Source: a virus
Length of the DNA stretch: 64,000 nt
Virus record (IMG/VR): IMGVR_UViG_3300032401_000690
Coordinates: 1-64,000 of that record
Strand: one strand, 5' to 3'
In this document: positions 42,793-51,675 of the stretch, piece after piece
How positions within the stretch are numbered: position 1 is the first letter of the stretch
Layout: each line of letters opens with the position of its first letter
Notes under the pieces: model-generated
What the model saw: the letters and a program-made list of their open reading frames with translations, nothing else
What the model was told of the DNA's origin: nothing
Databases searched by the model: none
Program-made: the position numbers and the translations under genes

Positions 42793-43413
42793 TTATTCTG
42801 AAACTTTACGAACTCTTAAAAGTTTTCCCTCAAATATATGTTGGCCAACTCTAAATTTAAAAACCTCATTTGATTTTTTTGTGGATTCTACTAACAGACC
42901 ATTTTCTTTAAGAACGTCTTGTACTGTTTCTCTAACGATACTTCTAATATCATCTGCAGATATTGATACTGATGGTTGTGTTTGTTGTGTTTGTTGTGTT
43001 TGTTGTGTTCTTTTTGGAACGTTTTCATTAATTAAATCACCATTTGCCTTTGTGTTCATTAAACGAGATGCTTTCTCAATTAGATCACTTGATAACACTG
43101 AACTATTTACCGATGAGTTTGGTTGTTGTATTGGGTGTTCCATCATTAACCTTTTAATTTCATCTGGTAGTTTTGAATTTGCTATTCTATCTGCCGATGG
43201 AACTTCTGTATTCATTTTTTGTATTGGAGCTTCTGTTAGGTATTCCTGTGGTAAATTATAATTTGCCGATACTGGTGCGAAGTCCTCAACCATTGGTGAT
43301 GACATTGATTGTGATGGAATTGATTGTGATCCACCTCTACCCATTGTATCATGCTTTTGCATGATTTGTTTGGATATAATTAACTTATTTATTAAATCTT
43401 GTTCTGCTGACAT
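42793..43413 (-). CDS. Hypothetical protein, probably virion-associated
   Basis: The 206-residue product has a helical N-terminus, a long Ser/Pro/Gln-rich disordered middle with a (TQQ)n-like tract, then ISADDIRSIVRETVQDVLKENG (a short coiled coil) and a final beta module (FKFRVGQHIFEGKLLRVRKV). It is not recognised. It is last in a five-gene minus operon ending at the terminator. Confidence 0.6.
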   Translation of the reverse strand: MSAEQDLINKLIISKQIMQKHDTMGRGGSQSIPSQSMSSPMVEDFAPVSANYNLPQEYLTEAPIQKMNTEVPSADRIANSKLPDEIKRLMMEHPIQQPNSSVNSSVLSSDLIEKASRLMNTKANGDLINENVPKRTQQTQQTQQTQPSVSISADDIRSIVRETVQDVLKENGLLVESTKKSNEVFKFRVGQHIFEGKLLRVRKVSE

Positions 43414-43414
43414 A

Positions 43415-43822
43415 TTAAACTATATTTTGTTCTTCATTATTATCAAAGACTGCGTTAACGATAACACTATTCATACTTTTATCCCCATTTGGGTTATACC
43501 CTTGTCTTGGTTCGTTAAATGTATCTGCGGTTGGTCTAAAGGAAACAATTTTATCTACTCTAAAAAATCTCCAACTTGGTAGAGGTTTTTTACCTAAATA
43601 CGCTTTATGTGAAGCTCCTTCTAAATCCCACGCTCTTAACACAGGATTACCCGCTTTACTATAACCAAAACACACAGGTTCTATGGTTCTTAACCCATTT
43701 CCCCCAGGTTCATCACCTTGGTAATATATTACAACCTTTTGTCTTTTCTTAATTGCATCAACGATTGAGTCTATTGATGCTACCTCAAGAATAAGTTTTT
43801 TTAAAGAGTTGTAAAGTTTCAT
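43415..43822 (-). CDS. WYL-domain-like protein with capsid-targeting-like leader
   Basis: The 135-residue product starts MKLYNSLKKLILEVAS, close in form to the T4 capsid-targeting peptide (MKxYxxFIxEA) and ending L-x-E|V. The body IVDAIKKRQKVVIYYQGDEP, LRTIEPVCFGYSKAGNPVLRAW and WRFFRVDKIVSFRPTADTF matches the WYL fold (I-x-Y...R-x-I-x-P...R-x-F-x-x-D-x-I). WYL domains often bind nucleic acid ends or ligands. No DNA-binding HTH is attached. A packaged regulator or nucleic-acid-binding protein is a possibility. Confidence 0.75.
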   Translation of the reverse strand: MKLYNSLKKLILEVASIDSIVDAIKKRQKVVIYYQGDEPGGNGLRTIEPVCFGYSKAGNPVLRAWDLEGASHKAYLGKKPLPSWRFFRVDKIVSFRPTADTFNEPRQGYNPNGDKSMNSVIVNAVFDNNEEQNIV

Positions 43823-44109
43823 TATACTGAAGGTGTGGTATAAGGTTTATCTATTTGGAATTCATTAATTTTAATTTCATTTTTTCTTTCCAAAGTATCT
43901 ACCGATGAACCACCTTTGCTTGTATCCAAGAAAGATCCTGTTCCTTTACCGAACTCATCACCATCTGACATTGCATCTTTGTTTGTTGATGAATATTGGT
44001 TAACGGTTTTATAATCATTTTTTGGGATTAATTTTTGTCTTTGTTGTTCTGCTATTTGAGATAATTCATTATCTGGTTGTGCAAAATCTAATCTTTCTGT
44101 TTGTGCCAT
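43822..44109 (-). CDS. Hypothetical protein
   Basis: The 95-residue, mostly polar product (MAQTERLDFAQPDNELSQIAEQQRQKLIPKND...) has Gly/Ser/Asp-rich disordered stretches. It shares one base with the WYL gene start. No family recognised; perhaps a small structural or adaptor protein. Confidence 0.55.
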   Translation of the reverse strand: MAQTERLDFAQPDNELSQIAEQQRQKLIPKNDYKTVNQYSSTNKDAMSDGDEFGKGTGSFLDTSKGGSSVDTLERKNEIKINEFQIDKPYTTPSV

Positions 44110-44110
44110 A

Positions 44111-44578
44111 TTAAATTAATTTTTTCATTATTTCGTTTATTCTTTTAAGGCTTTCCGTGATTTTAATATCATCATTATAACCCGAATGACTTTTGGCGTC
44201 TCTATTCATATTTGACAACCATCCCATATCATCAACCAATTGGTCGTTTATATCTTCTGGCATTACATCTTTAACTTCTTGATTTGTATGAGTATTGTTT
44301 CTCATATGGTCAATTGTTGTTGTGATCCAATTGCTCATATAATCACCACCATTTAATATAAATGGGGCATCTTCCTTTTCTCCCTCATAATGTTTAAACC
44401 AATTCTGTATTCTTTCTAACTGTTGGAAGGTAACTTTGCCATTATCTCTTAAGAAATTATTTCTTTTGTGTCCTTCAATTGTTGCATCAGAATTTGGAAC
44501 TTGATCAAAGCAATGATGTAAATGTTTAATTACTTCTTCTGGTAATTCAACAACTTGTCCGTATAATTCTTTATTCAC
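44111..44578 (-). CDS. Hypothetical protein
   Basis: The 155-residue helical product has VTFQQLERIQNWFKHYEG and INDQLVDDMGWLSNMNRDAKSHSG, then a C-terminal helix ITESLKRINEIMKKLI. It overlaps the LETM1-like gene by 8 bp. Not recognised. Confidence 0.6.
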   Translation of the reverse strand: MNKELYGQVVELPEEVIKHLHHCFDQVPNSDATIEGHKRNNFLRDNGKVTFQQLERIQNWFKHYEGEKEDAPFILNGGDYMSNWITTTIDHMRNNTHTNQEVKDVMPEDINDQLVDDMGWLSNMNRDAKSHSGYNDDIKITESLKRINEIMKKLI

Positions 44579-45548
44579 CTACTTTAAGTATTTTAATTAA
44601 TTGATTTATATTGATCCCTTCTTTTTCTGCAATTCTTTTAATTGATTGTAAGTTTCTTTTCAATATTTTTGTTACGGGTGTTTCATCATCACCATCTTTA
44701 TTTATAACGTCTTCAGAATTCTTTTTTTTCTTTAAAAGAATTTCATCAATCATTTTAATCATTTTTTCTTTTTCAACTTCGGACAATCTTCTTTTGGTGA
44801 AACAATTTTTACATATTCCTCGTTTCTTTTCTCTTTTCAATTGATCGTCAAGTTTTGGATCAAATCCCATCGTTTCCAATCTATCGTTTCTTTCAAACGG
44901 ATCTTCAATACCCATTTGTTGTAATACCTCATCGGCATCATCATATGTTTCTAAATCTTCTGTTTCTTCATATCCAAACGCATCGGACATATTAATTTCG
45001 TCAAGTAATTTTTCATCTTCACCTTCAAGTGACTCACCATAAAAAACTCTATAACCACGAACAAAAGGATTGTTTGTTTGTCTTGTTGCTATTACGGTTT
45101 GATCTTGAGTTTTTCTTGGGTGTAAACCTAATTGTAAAATAGGAATTGCTGAACCACCAAAGGTACCATCTGAATCAACAAGTTCGGTCATTTCACCATC
45201 CGTTGTCTCTTCTCCCTTATTTTTATATTTTTCAGGTATTTTTGTATTTAATTTCATTCCCAATTTTTCACCTAACTTCACAATAAATGGTGTTGCAATT
45301 GTTGAACCTGGTATGATTTGAAAGGCAATAAGTGGTATTAATTTTAAAAGGTCGGATGATTGATCTTTAATAAATTCTTTATCCTCCTTATCTATTCTAA
45401 AATCTTTATTTTTTAAATATTCTTTTGCCGAAGACATTAGTATTCTTACTAATAGTCTTGTTTGTTTTACCTCACTAACGGCAATATTTTTATACCTCTT
45501 AATATCAGAAGTAACCTTATCTGTTGTTTTATTTTTTGTTTCGTCCAA
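44571..45548 (-). CDS. LETM1-like domain protein
   Basis: The 325-residue product probably starts at TTG 45548; no in-frame ATG lies upstream before the stop. Residues ~15-110 read VKQTRLLVRILMSSAKEYLK, SSDLLKLIPLIAFQIIPGST then IATPFIVKLGEKLGMKLNTK. This is the LETM1 pattern (L-L-K-L-I-P-F-x-x-F-x-I-I-P...L-P-x-x-x-K). The middle is acidic (QQMGIEDPFERNDRL), followed by GICKNCFTKRRLSEVEKEKM and a helical C-terminus. LETM1 proteins are membrane-associated in mitochondria; the phage role is unknown. Assignment rests on this one block. Confidence 0.55.
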   Translation of the reverse strand: MDETKNKTTDKVTSDIKRYKNIAVSEVKQTRLLVRILMSSAKEYLKNKDFRIDKEDKEFIKDQSSDLLKLIPLIAFQIIPGSTIATPFIVKLGEKLGMKLNTKIPEKYKNKGEETTDGEMTELVDSDGTFGGSAIPILQLGLHPRKTQDQTVIATRQTNNPFVRGYRVFYGESLEGEDEKLLDEINMSDAFGYEETEDLETYDDADEVLQQMGIEDPFERNDRLETMGFDPKLDDQLKREKKRGICKNCFTKRRLSEVEKEKMIKMIDEILLKKKKNSEDVINKDGDDETPVTKILKRNLQSIKRIAEKEGININQLIKILKVGE

Positions 45549-45641
45549 AATGTCGTAGGTTTTATTCCATTTTTAATTATGAATAATCATAAGTTATTTT
45601 TACAATAAATACTTTGTTTTGTTGTATTTATTTAAAAAAAG
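45549..45641. promoter_or_regulatory. Divergent late promoter region
   Basis: TATTTATT on the plus strand (45625-45632) precedes the ATG at 45642 by 9 bp. TATTTATT on the minus strand (45604-45611) lies upstream of the LETM1-like operon. No ribosome-binding site is seen on either side. Confidence 0.5.
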
Positions 45642-47864
45642 ATGGCTCAACAGAATATTAATCAATACGTGTATCCGAAATTACGATTAAATGTCGTAAA
45701 TGAGTGTATGGATATGTCCTTGGCGTCCGATGAGGTGAATTATAATCAAGAGGTAGTTTTCTCACCATATTTGATTGCAGAAACTTTTGGAGATAGATTA
45801 CCAATAAATATAGATATTAATAATTCGGGAACAACCCAACCATTAAATCTATTTTATAAACAATATGATTATAATAATATTTTTGTTTCTCAAAACTATT
45901 ATAACCCAGATAATTTAGATTTATCTTGTTTTTCCTCATCAACGGCTTGTGATATTGGTTTAACGGGTATTGATAATGGTTTGGTAACTTCTATGACGGG
46001 AGAGACGATTTATTTTACAAATGGGTTATACGATGAAAGTTTAAAATTTGAACGATTATATTTTGATAGAAGATTTAAAATGTTCCAAGTAACGGGATAT
46101 ACATCTCAAAATGAAAGATTTTCGGCAATACCTGACACAACACTATATGAAGTGGTTAGTAAGTCGGGAACAACTGTTGGTAGATATCACGAATTATATG
46201 GTGGGTTCTACCAAGGATTTTATAAATTATTTGGATATGATTACAATATTTTTCCTGAACGGATGAATAAAGGTTGGGCAGTTGAGATGTTATTAAAACC
46301 AAGATTAATTAATGAATATTTTCCATCGTCAGGTGAAACAACTCTAAATGAAATATACCCACAAAATAAGGACATTTTCTTTTATTTTGGTGCAAGGGCT
46401 GAGAATAAATTTTATCATCACGCTGACGGAAATCCAAATTGTTTTACGGGATATACTAGGGTTACCAGTGGTTTAGAGAATTGTGTTGAAACTTGTGGTT
46501 GTTGTAATAGAACAGTTACAAATAGTAGATGTATATATGTTTATCCACCAAGATCTGTAAATAATCAACACGATCCTCATTTAAATTATGGTTGTGATAT
46601 CTGTGGTGGAACTACGGGTAAGACAATGACTTGTGGGTGTGATTGTAATGAACAACCTTGTGAGATATGTGGGTGGGAATGTTTTACACATACTTGTGGA
46701 ACAATAATAGAACCAACACCAACACCGGTTCCAACACCTGAACCAACACCAACGTGCAATACTTTAACTCCTGTTTGTACTCCAACTGTTTGTGTTACTT
46801 GTACGGGGTGTACTGAATGTATTGATTGTGTAACGACAGGATTTACATCGGTTGAGAATACTTGTGAGACAGATCCATTATTTGATTCAATATCAAATGC
46901 TTTATCCGTAAAATTATGTGGTGATCATAACAACCCACAGATTGGTGTTAAAGTTTTAAGATGGACTGGTGAATGTGAAACAACAGGAACTTGCGTTACA
47001 GGACAAACTTATGTTACCGGATATACGATAGATGAATATTGTTCTCCTCCGATATATCCTTACTGTTTATTAAAAAATCCTCCGTATTTGTTATTGGAAC
47101 ATTGGTTTCAAGTTGATGTGGTATGGGAAAGATATACTTGGTTGGATATTTGTGATTTATGGTGGAGAGGTGGTCTTGGAGATATTACCAAAACGGAATA
47201 TTTGGATTCACTTTCAAACAATACTGTTGCATTAATTAAACCACCGATCACTAATGGTAAGGAAGTTGCTGAAACAATTGACCTTGTTAATTTGGATCAA
47301 CCTTGGTTAAATGATGTTAATTTTAGAATGGGTAGATTAAAAATCTATGTTAATGGAAAGATACATTATACGATAGAGAATTTTGAGGAGATTATACCTA
47401 GAGCGTTAAGTACCGATAAGGAAAGACAATTGGGTGTTCCATTTAACATATCTTGGGGTGGTGGAACTCAGGGTCTTCGTGAGAATTTAACATTCTCTGC
47501 TTGTTCTGCAACCACGGGTCAATACATTCAAGATCCTGAATCATTTCCAAATAATGTGTTAAGTGGTTCATCGTTATCAGGACTTAATACCAATATTTTA
47601 ATTGAACAAAATTTTGCCGGAACATTTGAAGGTGGAATCTCACAATTTAGAATGTATACAACACCTTTATCAGCACCTGAAGTTAAACATAATTTTCTTT
47701 TATTAAAAGAAAAATTTAATATGTTTAACCCTGATTGTCCTGATTGTAGTACAACAATATGTCTTCCTAACGATTTTACATACGTTTTGGTTGATCTTAA
47801 CTATTTAATAACTCAACAAGGTTTTTACATAACAACACAAAATTATGAGAATTTAGTTGCATAA
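45642..47864 (+). CDS. Virion structural protein with Cys-rich and LamG-like regions
   Basis: The 740-residue product starts MAQQNINQYVYPKLRLNVVN and has a large beta N-terminal part. A very Cys-rich segment at about residues 280-410 has many C-x-x-C pairs (CGCCNRT, CGCDCNEQPCEICGWEC, CTGCTECIDC) interrupted by a Pro-Thr linker. The C-terminal half has FRMGRLKIYVNGKIHY and GISQFRMYTTPLSAPEVKHNF, the pattern of a concanavalin/LamG-type fold. A long extracellular fibre or baseplate-periphery protein with carbohydrate-binding capacity is likely. It opens the plus-strand fibre cluster. Confidence 0.7.
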   Translation: MAQQNINQYVYPKLRLNVVNECMDMSLASDEVNYNQEVVFSPYLIAETFGDRLPINIDINNSGTTQPLNLFYKQYDYNNIFVSQNYYNPDNLDLSCFSSSTACDIGLTGIDNGLVTSMTGETIYFTNGLYDESLKFERLYFDRRFKMFQVTGYTSQNERFSAIPDTTLYEVVSKSGTTVGRYHELYGGFYQGFYKLFGYDYNIFPERMNKGWAVEMLLKPRLINEYFPSSGETTLNEIYPQNKDIFFYFGARAENKFYHHADGNPNCFTGYTRVTSGLENCVETCGCCNRTVTNSRCIYVYPPRSVNNQHDPHLNYGCDICGGTTGKTMTCGCDCNEQPCEICGWECFTHTCGTIIEPTPTPVPTPEPTPTCNTLTPVCTPTVCVTCTGCTECIDCVTTGFTSVENTCETDPLFDSISNALSVKLCGDHNNPQIGVKVLRWTGECETTGTCVTGQTYVTGYTIDEYCSPPIYPYCLLKNPPYLLLEHWFQVDVVWERYTWLDICDLWWRGGLGDITKTEYLDSLSNNTVALIKPPITNGKEVAETIDLVNLDQPWLNDVNFRMGRLKIYVNGKIHYTIENFEEIIPRALSTDKERQLGVPFNISWGGGTQGLRENLTFSACSATTGQYIQDPESFPNNVLSGSSLSGLNTNILIEQNFAGTFEGGISQFRMYTTPLSAPEVKHNFLLLKEKFNMFNPDCPDCSTTICLPNDFTYVLVDLNYLITQQGFYITTQNYENLVA

Positions 47865-47877
47865 CTAAAAATGTAAA

Positions 47878-47885
47878 TATTTATA
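47878..47885 (+). promoter_or_regulatory. Candidate late promoter element TATTTATA
   Basis: The octamer lies 15 bp before the fibre ATG at 47901. The same stretch (AATGTAAATATTTATAA...) reappears at 63180-63200 as part of a decayed duplicate. Confidence 0.55.
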
Positions 47886-47900
47886 AAAAAAAACAAAATT

Positions 47901-50414
47901 ATGTCAGACGCTAGAATAACCGATTTACCATTAATATTATCAGGAGATATTAGATCTAATAACGTCCTACCAATTGTTGATATTGATAATGATATCACAG
48001 ATAAAATCACATTAGACCAACTTAGAACTTATGTTAATAGTGGTGAAACATTTTTATATGAAGTGGGTTCAGGAACTTGCTCAACTCAAAGAGTTGGTGT
48101 TAGTGGATCCGCAATTGGTGATTATTCTATAGTTGCCGGGGGATTAAATAACACATCAAGTGCGCCTTATTCAACCGTAAGTGGTGGTTATTATAATACA
48201 AGTTCGTCTGACTACGGATCAATCGGAGGTGGGGCAAACAATACAATATCAACATATTCTCGTTATGCTACAATTGGTGGTGGTGACGATAACACAATAC
48301 TTCCAAATAGTGAGGTAGGAACAATATCAGGTGGTGAAAATAATACACTTAGCGGTTGTTACTCATTTATTGGTGGGGGGTATAATAACAACATATTTGG
48401 CAATTATTCAACCGTAAGTGGGGGTTATAGAAACACATCAAGTGGAAATAATTCAACCGTAAGTGGGGGTTATAATAACACATCAAGTGGTTATAACTCA
48501 ACAATAAGTGGAGGTTATAATAACACATCAAGTGGTAATTATTCAACCGTAAGTGGTGGATATTATAACACATCAAGTTCTTACCAATCAACGGTAGGTG
48601 GAGGTTATAGAAACACAATTAATCAATTCTCAACTTGTTCTGGAAAATATATTATTGCCGGTAATACAGTTGGTGGTGGAAATAATAACTTAATTAATTC
48701 AAATAGTGCATATTATGGAGATGCTGGTGGTGTAACAATTAATGGTGGTTACCTTAATAGAACAAACTCAGGTTATTACGGATTTAACACAATAGGTGGT
48801 GGTGTAGGTAATGATGCAAACCTTGAATACTCAACAGTAGGTGGGGGAACGTTTAACTCATCAACACAATCATTTACAACAGTAGGTGGTGGAGCGTTTA
48901 ACACTAACTCATCATATGTTTCTACAATTAGTGGTGGTTATTGTAATACAATCGGAACTTTATCTTCTTATTATGGTCCTATTATAGGTCAAACTATTGG
49001 TGGTGGTTCTTGTAATACAATTTCATCATATAGTGGGCAATATTGTAATGGTGGGTCAACAATAAGTGGTGGATATAGAAACACAACAGTTTCTTCTTAT
49101 TATGGTGGACAAACAATTGCCGGGGGATGGTGTAATGTAACGTCAAGTAATTATTCAACCGTAAGTGGTGGTCGTCTTAACACATCAAGTGGTCGTTATT
49201 CAACGGTAAGTGGTGGTGGTGGAAACACATCAAGTGGTTATAATTCAACAGTAAGTGGTGGTTATAGAAACACATCTAGTGGTCGTTATTCAACCGTTGG
49301 TGGTGGTAGAAATAATTTGGTGGAAAACACACTTGATACAATTGGTGGTGGTTGTTGTAATACAACAATGTTAAGTGGTGGTTTTGTCGGAGCATCAACA
49401 GTATCTGGTGGTTATAGAAACACATCAGGAAATTATTATACATTTAATGGTGGTGGTATTAATAATATTACACTTGGAGAATATTCATCAATAGTTGGTG
49501 GACAAAATAACGTAAACTATGGTGGATATGTTACCTCCATTAGTTTTAATTCTGGTAGTTTATCTGGTATCACAGATAACACATATACCGTTAACCCAAC
49601 TAATTTAGGTGGTTATGGGTTAAACTTACAAATTAGTTTTGATGTTAATAGTGGTGTTTTAAGTAACATAATAATTTTAAATTCAGGTGTTAAATATGAA
49701 AATGGACAACAAGTTTTAGTTTCTGGTAACACTATTGGTGGTTCTTCACCAGAAAATGATTTAACTTTTAATATAGACGTTGCTGTTTATTCAGATTACT
49801 CAACCATTGGTGGTGGTCAAAATAACACATCAATTGGAAATTATACAACTATTGGTGGGGGTTCATTTAATATTGTTAATGGTAATGGGGCTACTGTTGG
49901 TGGTGGTGGTGGATCTTGTTCATTGTTTGGTAATAAGGCTTTGGGGGATTATTCAACTGTGGGTGGAGGTCGTAGTAACACATCAAGTGGGGATACCTCA
50001 ACCATAGGTGGAGGTCGTAGTAACACATCAATTGGGGATTATTCAACCGTAAGTGGAGGGATTTTTAACACATCAAGTTGTGATCTTTCAACGGTAAGTG
50101 GTGGATATAGAAACACATCAAGTGGGTTTAGTTCAACCGTAAGTGGTGGTTTAAATAACACATCAAGTGGTCGTTATTCAACGGTAAGTGGTGGTCGTCT
50201 TAACACATCAATTGGTTTATACTCAAGTGTTTTAGGTGGTTCTGGAAATACAGTTTCAAATGACTGTTCATTTATTGTTGGAGATAGTATTATATCCAAT
50301 AGAATTTGTTCAACATTTGTTAATAATTTATCAATTATGAATATACCAACAAGTTCCGCTGGATTACCAACAGGTTCAGTTTGGAGTAATCTTGGGATAT
50401 TAAATATTGTTTAA
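47901..50414 (+). CDS. Tail fibre with YadA-head-like 15-residue repeats
   Basis: The 837-residue product starts with a short attachment domain (ITDLPLILSGDIRSNNVLPIVDIDNDITDKITLDQLRTYV). A very long run of ~15-residue repeats of type STVSGGYNNTSSGYN follows. This is the left-handed beta-roll seen in YadA-type adhesin heads and some phage fibres. A non-repeat insertion (about residues 540-625, YGGYVTSISFNSGS...) interrupts the roll, and a tip domain (SFIVGDSIISNRICSTFVNN) closes it. Repeats are rich in Ser, Thr and Asn, and the next genes encode glycosyltransferases, so it may be glycosylated. Confidence 0.85.
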   Translation: MSDARITDLPLILSGDIRSNNVLPIVDIDNDITDKITLDQLRTYVNSGETFLYEVGSGTCSTQRVGVSGSAIGDYSIVAGGLNNTSSAPYSTVSGGYYNTSSSDYGSIGGGANNTISTYSRYATIGGGDDNTILPNSEVGTISGGENNTLSGCYSFIGGGYNNNIFGNYSTVSGGYRNTSSGNNSTVSGGYNNTSSGYNSTISGGYNNTSSGNYSTVSGGYYNTSSSYQSTVGGGYRNTINQFSTCSGKYIIAGNTVGGGNNNLINSNSAYYGDAGGVTINGGYLNRTNSGYYGFNTIGGGVGNDANLEYSTVGGGTFNSSTQSFTTVGGGAFNTNSSYVSTISGGYCNTIGTLSSYYGPIIGQTIGGGSCNTISSYSGQYCNGGSTISGGYRNTTVSSYYGGQTIAGGWCNVTSSNYSTVSGGRLNTSSGRYSTVSGGGGNTSSGYNSTVSGGYRNTSSGRYSTVGGGRNNLVENTLDTIGGGCCNTTMLSGGFVGASTVSGGYRNTSGNYYTFNGGGINNITLGEYSSIVGGQNNVNYGGYVTSISFNSGSLSGITDNTYTVNPTNLGGYGLNLQISFDVNSGVLSNIIILNSGVKYENGQQVLVSGNTIGGSSPENDLTFNIDVAVYSDYSTIGGGQNNTSIGNYTTIGGGSFNIVNGNGATVGGGGGSCSLFGNKALGDYSTVGGGRSNTSSGDTSTIGGGRSNTSIGDYSTVSGGIFNTSSCDLSTVSGGYRNTSSGFSSTVSGGLNNTSSGRYSTVSGGRLNTSIGLYSSVLGGSGNTVSNDCSFIVGDSIISNRICSTFVNNLSIMNIPTSSAGLPTGSVWSNLGILNIV
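48134..50240 (+). repeat. Tandem 45-bp coding repeats in the fibre gene
   Basis: Units of about 45 bp (for example TCAACCGTAAGTGGTGG... followed by AACACATCAAGTGG) recur tens of times, with near-identical copies at 48404-48560, 49150-49290 and 49950-50215. The repetition is coding (15-residue beta-roll turns), but near-identical DNA favours slippage or recombination that changes fibre length. Confidence 0.85.
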
Positions 50415-50426
50415 TATATTTTTAAT

Positions 50427-50888
50427 GTGAAAAGAATTGTTAAATACGACGGTAATGATGAATTACGTAAAAAAATAATTGAGTTTTGGGTTAGTGAGAA
50501 TGCAATTAACTTAGAAGAATCTGAACGTAGAGTTGATAATGTTATTTTTGTTGATTTTTATAATGATGAGATTATTGGGTTATGTTCTGGAATCCAAATG
50601 AATGTCCCTGAGTTATCCGGTAATTTTTTATATTACCGAACATACACTTCACCCAAATGGAGGAATCTGAAAATAGCACAAGGATTATTTAATGAGACGT
50701 ATAATTTATTAAACAATTCTGAAACAAATTTATCGGGAATATATGTGGTATTTGAAAGTCCGATCTTGAATGAGTTTAATAAAGAATATGTTCTTAAGGG
50801 TTATTCTAACTTAACATTAATTAAAATTAACGAACAAGGTCAACAAGTTAGGGTATCATATTTTGATAATAAAACCATAACACAATAG
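50427..50888 (+). CDS. GNAT-like acetyltransferase
   Basis: The 153-residue product starts at GTG 50427. It shows the GNAT fold in NVIFVDFYNDEIIGLCSGIQ and YYRTYTSPKWRNLKIAQGLFNETYNLL, where the R-N-L-x-I-A-Q-G-L segment corresponds to the acetyl-CoA pyrophosphate loop (Q/R-x-x-G-x-G/A). It lies directly after the repeat fibre and before glycosyltransferases. Substrate unknown; acetylation of a sugar or protein is possible. Confidence 0.7.
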   Translation: MKRIVKYDGNDELRKKIIEFWVSENAINLEESERRVDNVIFVDFYNDEIIGLCSGIQMNVPELSGNFLYYRTYTSPKWRNLKIAQGLFNETYNLLNNSETNLSGIYVVFESPILNEFNKEYVLKGYSNLTLIKINEQGQQVRVSYFDNKTITQ

Positions 50889-50928
50889 GTTCAATTCACT
50901 TTAACAAATATCTTAATATATTTCAAAT

Positions 50929-51675
50929 ATGTTTGTAACTGTTTGTAATAAAGAATATCTTATTGGGTTTGAGGTGATGTTAAAATCATTAATTGATAAT
51001 AACCCAAGGGTTGTGAATGAAAATATACCAATCACAATTATAAGTAATGATATTAGTGAGGACGATTTGTTTGTTAGTAAACAAATTCATAACAACATCA
51101 CCCTTAAAAATTTCAATCAAACAAAATATTATGAAATTGATGGATTAAAGAAACAACAAAACTTTTTCGGAGATTATTTTAAATATGAAATTTTTTCTAT
51201 TGATGGTGTTGATAAGATAATATATTTGGATTCCGATGTTGTTATTTTGGGAAACATAGATTACTTAATTGATTATGATGGAGATTTTGGTGGAGTTAGA
51301 GATTTATATATTGACCAATACAATACCGGGGTTTTACTAATTGGCAAAAAATACTTGAACACAAATATCACAAATGATCTTATCAGTCAGACATTAATTT
51401 ATGGAATTACAGAACATTCGGATCAAGATATTATAAATAAATATTTTTATGACGTAATAACCGAAATCCCAATTTCTTATAATTATTTAAAGACATATTC
51501 AAAATCTTTATTCCAAAACACCGGATTACCAAACCATATTAAGATTTTACATTTTATTGTTAAAAAACCTTGGCAAAATAAACCATTAGTTTTATTGGAA
51601 GAAGGAACATTATGGCAAGAAAGATATTGGTTTGAATACCACTCAAAGATATTAAAATTAAAATATAATGGTTAA
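50929..51675 (+). CDS. Family 8 glycosyltransferase
   Basis: The 248-residue product has MFVTVCNKEYLIGFEVMLKS, NIPITIISNDISEDD, the DxD site IIYLDSDVVILGNID, then QYNTGVLLIGKKYLNT, EHSDQDIINKYF and HIKILHFIVKKPW, the late H-(Y/F) motif of GT8 enzymes. It is close to the ~250-300 usual length. It overlaps the TibC-like gene by 8 bp. A role in decorating the neighbouring fibre is inferred from context. Confidence 0.88.
   Translation: MFVTVCNKEYLIGFEVMLKSLIDNNPRVVNENIPITIISNDISEDDLFVSKQIHNNITLKNFNQTKYYEIDGLKKQQNFFGDYFKYEIFSIDGVDKIIYLDSDVVILGNIDYLIDYDGDFGGVRDLYIDQYNTGVLLIGKKYLNTNITNDLISQTLIYGITEHSDQDIINKYFYDVITEIPISYNYLKTYSKSLFQNTGLPNHIKILHFIVKKPWQNKPLVLLEEGTLWQERYWFEYHSKILKLKYNG

Noticed and set aside
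48134-50240. Regular repeats that could suggest a CRISPR array
   Set aside because: Units are coding 45-bp beta-roll turns in one long open frame, without unique spacers of constant length.
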